Positions 7,057 through 11,975 of a stretch of 13,379 nt of DNA are shown in pieces; within the stretch, counting starts at the first letter, position 1; every line of letters begins with the position of its first letter. The stretch covers positions 1 to 13,379 of the forward strand of contig JAUWWP010000033.1 in NCBI GenBank assembly GCA_030616835.1. Direction: 5' to 3'. The notes below the pieces were generated by a model. The model made no database searches. It was not told the origin of the DNA and worked only from the letters and a program-made list of their open reading frames with translations. Source of the DNA: Deltaproteobacteria bacterium (GTDB taxonomy: Bacteria > Desulfobacterota > G020345765). A program made the position numbers and the translations under genes.

Positions 7057-7986
7057 TTACAAAAATTTCTCCAGAATGGCCTTCTGGAGATGGAGGCGGT
7101 TTTCTGCCTGCTCAAAGACTATCGAGTGCTTCCCATCCAGAACCTCATCGGTAATCTCCTCCCCCCGGTGGGCAGGCAGACAGTGCATTACCATAACATT
7201 TTGAGGGGCAAAGCTTAAGAGCTCGCGGTTGACCTGAAAGCCCTGGAAGTCCCTGAGCCTCTGTTCACGCTCGGTCTCCTGTCCCATGCTCGTCCAGACA
7301 TCGGTGCTCAGCACCTCAACATCCTTGACTGCTTCCCGGGGATCATGAAGAATAGTTATTTGAGAATAAGTGATCTTGAGGGCTTCATTAAGGATATTTC
7401 TATCGGGCTCATAGCCTGGGGGGCAGGCAATGCTCAGATCGAAGCCCAGCAGGGCTGCTGCCTGAATCCAGGAGTTGGCAATGTTATTTCCATCACCGAT
7501 GTGGGCGAGCTTCAGTCCCTGGTAAGATCCCCGCCTTTCCACAATGGTATAGATATCACTCAGGATCTGGCAAGGATGAAGCAGGTCGGTAAGCCCGTTC
7601 AGCACTGGCACCTCAGCATAGCGGGCCAGTTCCTCCACATCCCTCTGGGAGAAGGTGCGGATCAGAATGCCATCTACATAGCGGGACAGGGTGCGGGCAG
7701 TATCGGCAAGTGATTCTCCCCGCCCGAGCTGGATATCCCCGGAGTCCAGAAAAATCGCCTGTCCTCCCAACTGCAACATCCCCACCTCAAAGGAGACCCG
7801 GGTTCGGGTGGAGGATTTGGTAAAGATCATGGCCAGGGTCTTTCCTTTTAAGGGCTGATAGGGAACTGCCTGCTTAAGTTTTTCCTTGAGCTTCGAAGTG
7901 CGCTCAAGAAGCTCATCAACCTCCTCCCTGGTGAGATCGAGAATAGAAAGCAAATCCCTTTTATTTTTCTGATTTTTTGAAACCAT
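7057..7986 (-). CDS. argF: Ornithine carbamoyltransferase
   Basis: A 309-residue cytoplasmic enzyme that joins carbamoyl phosphate to ornithine to give citrulline, in arginine biosynthesis. Key motifs are the carbamoyl-phosphate-binding KSSTRTR (57-63), the LHPCQ loop (136-140) and the ornithine-binding MHCLPAHRG (267-275), followed by VFEQAENRLHLQKAIL. The D-x-W-x-SMGQE loop that distinguishes ornithine from aspartate carbamoyltransferases is present (DVWTSMGQE). Length is typical. The ATG at 7986 has AGGGG about 9-13 bases upstream on the minus strand. The biosynthetic (ArgF) role is preferred over the catabolic one because no arcA or arcC neighbours are present. The gene upstream ends 86 bases away, with a palindrome in the gap, so shared transcription with the secreted-protein gene is possible but unproven. 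Confidence 0.97.
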   Translation of the reverse strand: MVSKNQKNKRDLLSILDLTREEVDELLERTSKLKEKLKQAVPYQPLKGKTLAMIFTKSSTRTRVSFEVGMLQLGGQAIFLDSGDIQLGRGESLADTARTLSRYVDGILIRTFSQRDVEELARYAEVPVLNGLTDLLHPCQILSDIYTIVERRGSYQGLKLAHIGDGNNIANSWIQAAALLGFDLSIACPPGYEPDRNILNEALKITYSQITILHDPREAVKDVEVLSTDVWTSMGQETEREQRLRDFQGFQVNRELLSFAPQNVMVMHCLPAHRGEEITDEVLDGKHSIVFEQAENRLHLQKAILEKFL

Positions 7987-8055
7987 TATCTTTTACCCCT
8001 TTAGAAATCCACCTCCGACGGACTAAATCCCCATGTGAGCCCCGTAAGACCCTTG

Positions 8056-8080
8056 CCCGTTAGACAAATTGTCTAACGGG
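8056..8080. repeat. Perfect 12-bp-arm palindrome overlapping a stop codon
   Basis: CCCGTTAGACAA (8056-8067) and TTGTCTAACGGG (8069-8080) are exact inverted copies around one A. The TAG stop of the secreted-protein gene (8075-8073) lies inside the second arm. The RNA on the minus strand would form a very stable stem just at the end of that gene, before argF. No T run follows, so it is more a stem or repeat insertion than a classic terminator. Confidence 0.85.
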
Positions 8081-8570
8081 GTTTGCGAACATAAAACGAG
8101 CTTTCGAATCTGGATTTTTCATAATCCCAGCGAAAGTCTCCTTTATCATCCCGACGGGCATAGTAATATCCGACCTCGATCTGGACCCTATTGCGTCCCG
8201 GCTTAAATTGATCTCCGATGGCAAGAGGAATTGACTTTGAATCATAAGTAAACTCGTATTTACCTATCTCTTCCTTCAGTTCCCCTTCGGCTGGCTCTGA
8301 CCCGATCGATTTTGCGGTATCATCAAAATATATTGTCTTTTTCAGCGGTGACAGGAGCTCTACTGTTTTAATGCTCAGGTCTCTGCCCGGACGTTTGACC
8401 GTTATCTGAAATTTTACCTGCTCTCCGATCTTACTACTATGGGGATCAATTTTGAATCCTTCCCGAACAAGTACTCGCTTGGGGCAAAAGCCGAAGAGGA
8501 TGCAGGAGAATAGAAACAAGATACTCACCATCCCCAGTAGCAGATTATGAATTTTCAGTTTTCTGGTCGT
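8073..8570 (-). CDS. Small secreted or membrane-anchored protein, probably ACG start
   Basis: The first ATG (8531) would leave an 152-residue protein whose hydrophobic start has no basic residues and no ribosome site. Reading upstream in frame gives TRKLKIHNLLLGMVSILFLF, a textbook signal peptide with a basic n-region. The codon ACG at 8570 sits 8 bases after a strong AAGGAGG (8585-8579), and a promoter lies just before it (8593-8621). I therefore place the start at ACG, giving 165 residues. The mature part (about 35-165) is polar with alternating hydrophobic residues (VKFQITVKRPGRDLSIKTVE, NRVQIEVGYYYARR), suggesting a single beta-sandwich domain exported to the periplasm or surface. Two cysteines lie in the hydrophobic stretch (LFSC, GFC), but neither is a good lipobox. 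Function unknown; the 3' end lies in a palindrome. Confidence 0.75.
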   Translation of the reverse strand, partial: TTRKLKIHNLLLGMVSILFLFSCILFGFCPKRVLVREGFKIDPHSSKIGEQVKFQITVKRPGRDLSIKTVELLSPLKKTIYFDDTAKSIGSEPAEGELKEEIGKYEFTYDSKSIPLAIGDQFKPGRNRVQIEVGYYYARRDDKGDFRWDYEKSRFESSFYVRKPR

Positions 8571-8592
8571 TGCTTTTACCTCCTTAATTTCT

Positions 8593-8621
8593 AAGATACT
8601 TTAAAAATCACTTCGAGTCAA
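8593..8621 (-). promoter_or_regulatory. Promoter TTGACT-17-TATCTT for the secreted-protein gene
   Basis: On the minus strand, TTGACT (8621-8616) is followed by exactly 17 bases and TATCTT (8598-8593). This is 5/6 and 4/6 to the sigma-70 boxes. Transcription would begin near 8586, immediately before the AAGGAGG ribosome site (8585-8579), giving a leader of about 16 bases. The tight promoter-site-start arrangement supports the ACG start at 8570. Confidence 0.65.
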
Positions 8622-8660
8622 TACAGGAGTTCCCCCATTTTTTTAGGAAAAGTGAATAGG

Positions 8661-8678
8661 CGGGGCTCGAAAGCCCCG
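8661..8678. repeat. Hairpin CGGGGCT-CGAA-AGCCCCG
   Basis: Seven-base GC-rich arms (8661-8667 and 8672-8678) with a four-base loop, 11 bases before the 28-bp palindrome. No T run follows on either strand, so terminator function is doubtful. Confidence 0.7.
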
Positions 8679-8688
8679 GCTGTCCAAT

Positions 8689-8716
8689 GTAGGGGCAATT
8701 CATGAATTGCCCCTAC
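8689..8716. repeat. Perfect 28-bp palindrome with GTAGGGGC/GCCCCTAC ends
   Basis: GTAGGGGCAATTCA (8689-8702) is followed directly by its exact reverse complement (8703-8716), with no loop. GTAGGGGC...GCCCCTAC palindromes are, from memory, common dispersed elements in several unrelated bacterial groups. This copy lies in a gene-free region upstream of the secreted-protein promoter and is likely such an element. Confidence 0.85.
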
Positions 8717-9102
8717 TTGAAGGATTTTTAAGGAAATTCCTGAAAAAAAACAGTCTGCAATAGCAAGTTAGATCTGGCGGAAGATAATCTCATAAAAGGG
8801 AAGAAAATGAATTTCAGTCTGGTTAAATCCTACTTTTTAAATATTCCCCTCTCCCGTGCTATTCCCTGAGGTATAATGATCTTGTCATTTGTAGCTGGTA
8901 TCTACAATCTCCAATCTAAAATCTACTACTATTGCCTCTGGCAATTAGGCGTTGATAATTCCGACAGAATGGAATAAGATAAAGAAAGCTGGGAGAACAG
9001 GTTGATTTAGCAGGGAAGGGGAAGAAAAAAGGGAAGGAGTCGGGCGGTCAGATCTTTGATCTTGACAAATAAGAATAAGGAAGGCTCCCTTCGATTTCGC
9101 TT

Positions 9103-9133
9103 CCTTCGGCTTCGCTCAGGACAAGCAGGGCAG
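9103..9133 (+). repeat. Left copy of a 31-bp direct repeat flanking rlmB
   Basis: This 31-bp sequence, with core TCGCTCAGGACA and an end in GCAGGGCAG, matches 10099-10129 in the same orientation at 28 of 31 positions. The two copies lie about 1 kb apart and bracket the AT-rich rlmB gene. A related, more divergent and inverted form is near 6784-6803. Confidence 0.75.
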
Positions 9134-9192
9134 GCAGGCCCGCAATCTTCACTATTGACTAAGTTGTTTTAGAACCAACATCCCATAAATCC

Positions 9193-9939
9193 GTGTCCAA
9201 TCAAATTGAAGGAAAAAATCCGATACTCGAAGCATTAAAGACTAACCATCCTATAGATAAAATATTGATTTCAAAAGATATTGGAAGACATTCTACGATT
9301 GCAGAAATTCTTCATCTTTCAAAACAAAAGGGCGTTGCTCTTATTTATGTAGAAAAATCCAAGCTTGATAATATAAGCCAAACAAAATCACATCAAGGAA
9401 TAATTGCTTATGTTCCAGAAAAAGAATATGTAGAAGTTGAAGACATTCTAATTTTGGCAAAGAAGAAAAACGAACCGCCATTTATCATAATATTGGATAG
9501 TATAGAAGATCCCCATAATCTGGGAGCAATATTGAGGTCTGCGGAAGCAACAGGAGCTCACGGGATTATTATTCCAAAAAGAAGATCGGTGGGGCTCACC
9601 CCTACTGTAGCAAAAACATCAGCCGGAGCTATTGAATATATGTCTGTTGCAAAGGTAGCTAATTTATCAAATGCAATATCAAAGTTAAAAAAGCAAAACA
9701 TATGGGTTATTGGAATAGAAAGTGAAGGCAAAACATCTTACATAAAATTTGACTTTAAAATGCCTATTGCAATAGTAATTGGTAGTGAAGGCAAAGGTAT
9801 TTCAAGATTGGTCAAAGAAAACTGTGACGAGCTGCTTTCAATCCCTATGAAAGGGAAGATAACTTCACTAAATGCTTCTATTGCTGCAGCAGTTGTAATG
9901 TATGAAGTTTTAAAACAAAGAAGTGGGAATGTAGGCTGA
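9193..9939 (+). CDS. rlmB: 23S rRNA (guanosine-2'-O)-methyltransferase RlmB-like, AT-rich
   Basis: A 248-residue SPOUT/TrmH-family methyltransferase, expected to 2'-O-methylate G2251 in 23S rRNA domain V. An N-terminal RNA-binding domain (IEGKNPILEALKTNHPIDKI, residues 5-24; SHQGIIAYV 66-74) is followed by the SPOUT motifs: DPHNLGAILRSAE (106-118, with the catalytic Asn-x5-Arg), IVIGSEGKG (194-202) and SLNASIAAAVV (225-235). Length is normal and no key residue is missing. The start is GTG at 9193; there is no Shine-Dalgarno sequence and no convincing promoter. Codon use is unlike the neighbours: AAA, ATA and ATT dominate and the gene is clearly AT-richer than rsmI or argF. Together with the flanking 31-bp repeats this suggests horizontal acquisition. 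A different TrmH-type target (for example a tRNA site) cannot be excluded. Confidence 0.94.
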   Translation: MSNQIEGKNPILEALKTNHPIDKILISKDIGRHSTIAEILHLSKQKGVALIYVEKSKLDNISQTKSHQGIIAYVPEKEYVEVEDILILAKKKNEPPFIIILDSIEDPHNLGAILRSAEATGAHGIIIPKRRSVGLTPTVAKTSAGAIEYMSVAKVANLSNAISKLKKQNIWVIGIESEGKTSYIKFDFKMPIAIVIGSEGKGISRLVKENCDELLSIPMKGKITSLNASIAAAVVMYEVLKQRSGNVG

Positions 9940-10098
9940 GGTTGGGAAGTGGGTTTGATGTTAGAAGTAGAAGTGTGAAAGATGAACTCGGGACAGATCC
10001 TTCGCCTGAGTTCAAGATAAACAGGACAGGATAACAAATCCCCCTCCCCTTAGCCTACTTCGCTGTAAGTGGCTACGAAGGCCAAGTCCCCTCCCACT

Positions 10099-10129
10099 CC
10101 TTCGACCTCGCTCAGGACAGGCAGGGCAG
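10099..10129 (+). repeat. Right copy of a 31-bp direct repeat flanking rlmB
   Basis: Matches the copy at 9103-9133 with three mismatches (positions 7, 9 and 22 of the repeat). It lies just before the end of plsY. The 9940-10141 gap also holds a less perfect hairpin (CTTCG 10058-10062 with CGAAG 10076-10080) and no gene. Confidence 0.75.
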
Positions 10130-10141
10130 AAATTTGGGCGG

Positions 10142-10711
10142 TTAAGTTTCGGTTCCTGCGATCAGCCTCTGGATATTCTCCCGGTGGGTGTAGAAGAGCA
10201 GGGCTGTGATGATAAGGGAAAAGGTCAGGTAAAGTTTAGTGTGATATAGCAGACCGACGATGATGGGCATTGAGGTTGCTGCTACTAAGGAGCTGAGGGA
10301 GGAGATCCTCCAGATAGTAAACCCAATTGCCCATAATCCCAGGGCTAAAAGTGCCGCCAGAGGCGTTAGCGCTAAAAACACCCCCAGGGCAGTAGCAATC
10401 CCTTTTCCCCCCTTAAATCTTAAGAAGATGGGATAAAGGTGGCCAAGAAAGGCAGCTAAGGCCACTGTTAGTATCAGAAGCTCAGACACGGCAAGCCATC
10501 TTGCCAACAACACCGGGATCAGACCCTTACCCATATCCCCCAAAAGGGTCATTATCCCAAACTTTCGTCCCAGGGCGCGGCTGACATTGGTGGCTCCGAT
10601 GTTACCGCTTCCTACCTTACGCAGATCAATATCTCCAAAGGCCCGGGCCAGGATTACCCCGGTAGGAATCGAGCCCATCAGGTAGGCAAAAATGATTAGG
10701 AACACTGTCAT
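10142..10711 (-). CDS. plsY: Acyl-phosphate:glycerol-3-phosphate acyltransferase PlsY
   Basis: A 189-residue polytopic membrane enzyme that transfers an acyl group from acyl phosphate to glycerol 3-phosphate, the first committed step in phospholipid synthesis in most bacteria. Family landmarks are GSIPTG (13-18) in the first membrane segment, VGSGNIGATN (33-42), the GDMGKG phosphate loop (58-63), GHLYP (90-94) and FKGGKGIATALG (99-110). About five hydrophobic segments are present. Length is within the 190-220 norm, at the short end. The ATG at 10711 has only a weak AAGAAAGAG upstream; a promoter-like pair lies at 10732-10759. It is transcribed away from rlmB (convergent) and follows the HEAT-protein gene by 196 bases. 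Confidence 0.97.
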   Translation of the reverse strand: MTVFLIIFAYLMGSIPTGVILARAFGDIDLRKVGSGNIGATNVSRALGRKFGIMTLLGDMGKGLIPVLLARWLAVSELLILTVALAAFLGHLYPIFLRFKGGKGIATALGVFLALTPLAALLALGLWAIGFTIWRISSLSSLVAATSMPIIVGLLYHTKLYLTFSLIITALLFYTHRENIQRLIAGTET

Positions 10712-10731
10712 TTGGCAAAAACTCTTTCTTA

Positions 10732-10759
10732 GTGATATGGTTTAATTATTCTTGGTCAA
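10732..10759 (-). promoter_or_regulatory. Possible promoter TTGACC-16-TATCAC for plsY
   Basis: On the minus strand, TTGACC (10759-10754) is followed by 16 AT-rich bases and TATCAC (10737-10732). The leader would be about 15-20 bases, leaving room for the weak ribosome site before the ATG at 10711. It is separate from the HEAT-gene 3' end, so plsY may have its own transcript. Confidence 0.45.
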
Positions 10760-10779
10760 TTACGAATTTATATAGGCAA

Positions 10780-10900
10780 TCAAAAAATTCCAAATTCCAA
10801 AATCCAAATAACAAATGAATGACAAATGACTAAATGCCAAAATATTTTTATTTATTTATCATTTGCACTTTGGATTTCATTTGCAATTTGAGCTTTGACA
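10780..10900. repeat. AT-rich inverted repeat of CAAATG/CCAAAT words
   Basis: AATCCAAATAACAAATGA (10801-10818) pairs with TCATTTGCACTTTGGATT (10859-10876) at 15 of 18 positions, and looser similarity extends to about 10780 and 10900. The words CAAAT, CCAAA and AATGAC recur, so the region also looks like a degenerate tandem. It occupies most of the gap between the HEAT gene 3' end and plsY and might act as a weak stem at the end of the HEAT transcript. Confidence 0.6.
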
Positions 10901-10907
10901 TTAGACC

Positions 10908-11828
10908 TTACTCCTGCCAGGCCTGCTCGATCTTTTCCCGGACAAAGCCGTTCTTTTCCCTTCTTGCCATTTTTTTAATTGAATTCCTTGCCTTCTTCCC
11001 TCCGACTCTTCCCAAGGCCTCAACCGCAGTGGCCCGCAGGCTCCAGTCATCGCTGGATAAGAATCCGACTATGACCTCAACCGCTCTCTCGTCTCCTATT
11101 TTCCCCAGGGTCTCGATGACCAGGGATTGGGTTAGGAATCCCTTTTTTCTTAGGGCCGAGATTAATGGGTCAACCGTAACCTGCCCAAATTTTACCAGGG
11201 CCTCAGAGGCAGGGATGCGGACACTGAAATATTCATCATTTAGGGATCGGAGTAATGTTGGAATGGCCTCTTTATCCCCGATTTTTCCCAGGGCAATAAC
11301 TACCCGACGCCTGACCCCTTCGTCCGGATCATCACTCAGTTTCATTAGCTGAGGCAGTGCCTCCTGGTATTTCATATTACCCAGGACCTTAGCGGCGATC
11401 CTGCGGAGCTCGGCTTTTTCATCATTCAGGAAGCCGACCATGCTCGGAATAGCCCGCTCATCCTCAATCTTTGCCAGGATGTAAGCGGAATCCCTACGGA
11501 TACGGGGATTCTCACTCTCCAGTGCCTCAAGTAATAAGGGAACTGCCTCCTCACCAATCTCCGTTAAGACATCGATCAAAGCAATCTTTTTAAGAACTTT
11601 AATAGTGCCGAGCTGTGCAATCAAAGTGGGGACTGCCTCCTTACCCAAGGCTATCAGTTCTTCTTTGGCTGCTTCCGTCTCTTCCTTACTGGCATCTACC
11701 GATGAGGCCTTTTTTAGAAGAGAATCTATTTTTTCTCGTAGCTCTGAGTCCGCCGAAGGCGGACTTAAAAAAAGGAGGCCGGCAACAGCTATTGATACGG
11801 TTAATATTTTCGTCTTTTCGCTAACCAT
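10908..11828 (-). CDS. Secreted HEAT-repeat protein
   Basis: A 306-residue helical-solenoid protein. After the signal peptide (MVSEKTKILTVSIAVAGLLF, then LSPPSADS) come about seven HEAT/PBS-lyase-type repeats of about 30 residues, for example VPLLLEALESENPRIRRDSA, IPSMVGFLNDEKAELRRIAA, IPTLLRSLNDEYFSVRIPAS and VEVIVGFLSSDDWSLRATAV, each with the GEEA/GDKEAIP-type turn. HEAT solenoids usually bind protein partners; no catalytic motif is visible. I chose ATG 11828 because the signal peptide starts there. A TTG at 11870 extends the frame by 14 residues through a palindrome but without signal-peptide character. Neither start has a good Shine-Dalgarno sequence. Residues 22-27 (SPPSAD) are encoded by a copy of the dispersed TCCGCC palindrome, at the likely signal cleavage region. 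The protein is probably periplasmic or surface-exposed. Confidence 0.88.
   Translation of the reverse strand: MVSEKTKILTVSIAVAGLLFLSPPSADSELREKIDSLLKKASSVDASKEETEAAKEELIALGKEAVPTLIAQLGTIKVLKKIALIDVLTEIGEEAVPLLLEALESENPRIRRDSAYILAKIEDERAIPSMVGFLNDEKAELRRIAAKVLGNMKYQEALPQLMKLSDDPDEGVRRRVVIALGKIGDKEAIPTLLRSLNDEYFSVRIPASEALVKFGQVTVDPLISALRKKGFLTQSLVIETLGKIGDERAVEVIVGFLSSDDWSLRATAVEALGRVGGKKARNSIKKMARREKNGFVREKIEQAWQE
11747..11765. repeat. Palindrome AGTCCGCC-GAA-GGCGGACT inside the HEAT gene
   Basis: Eight-base arms (11747-11754, 11758-11765) around GAA. It is in frame with the HEAT-protein gene and encodes SPPSAD at the end of the signal peptide. It is a variant of the palindromes at 536-550 and 11845-11860. 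Confidence 0.8.
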
Positions 11829-11844
11829 TGGGAGTTTGGTGTAG

Positions 11845-11860
11845 TCCGCCTGAAGGCGGA
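11845..11860. repeat. Palindrome TCCGCCT-GA-AGGCGGA upstream of the HEAT gene
   Basis: Seven-base arms identical to those at 536-550, with a GA loop, located 17-32 bases before the chosen ATG on the minus strand. In the leader it would form a hairpin near where a ribosome site would be expected, and may explain the absence of one. Confidence 0.8.
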
Positions 11861-11875
11861 TCGGGTTCAAGCCCC

Positions 11876-11948
11876 TGCTATTCCCTTCCGCCGTCGTCCC
11901 GCGTGAACGCGGGACTATGGCGGACAGGGCTACTCCTTGCTATTCCCT
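11876..11948. repeat. Nested palindrome between 11-bp direct repeats
   Basis: The palindrome has outer arms TCCGCC/GGCGGA (11887-11892, 11919-11924) and inner arms GTCCCGCGT/ACGCGGGAC (11896-11904, 11907-11915). It is flanked by TGCTATTCCCT at 11876-11886, directly adjacent, and 11938-11948, which is 13 bases away on the right. The same 11 bases also occur at 8857-8867. The arrangement could be an insertion with a duplicated target, or part of a larger dispersed unit. It lies between the HEAT gene and the repeat-protein gene. Confidence 0.7.
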
Positions 11949-11975
11949 GGAGTAAATGAATTTACAAGTTTTCAT

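Larger units (their letters stand above)
8571..9192. other. Long intergenic region with palindromes, no gene
   Basis: The start holds the ribosome site and promoter of the - strand secreted-protein gene. After that come the hairpin CGGGGCT-CGAA-AGCCCCG (8661-8678), the 28-bp palindrome (8689-8716), a 12-base string shared with 11938-11949 (8857-8868), a purine-rich run (about 9009-9040) and the left copy of the 31-bp repeat (9103-9133). No ORF with coding character and no tRNA fold were seen. It looks like accumulated repeat remnants. Confidence 0.65.

Noticed and set aside
7345..7713. 122-codon + strand ORF
   Set aside because: Antisense to the conserved core of argF.
8872..8877. TATAAT in GGTATAATGA as a promoter
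   Set aside because: No -35 box at a suitable distance on + and no gene starts nearby.
9062..9067. TTGACA as an rlmB promoter -35
   Set aside because: The sequence 16-18 bases downstream (CTCCCT) has no resemblance to a -10 box.
8616..9160. AGTCAATA / TATTGACT inverted pair as ends of a mobile element
   Set aside because: Only 8 bases, no further similarity; the left one overlaps a functional -35 box.
10780..10900. CRISPR-like array from recurring CAAATG words
   Set aside because: Words are not evenly spaced, units are too short and degenerate, and no cas genes are present.
10834..11352. 172-codon + strand ORF
   Set aside because: Antisense to the HEAT-repeat gene, Ser/Pro/Arg-rich mirror of that gene, starts in an AT-rich repeat.
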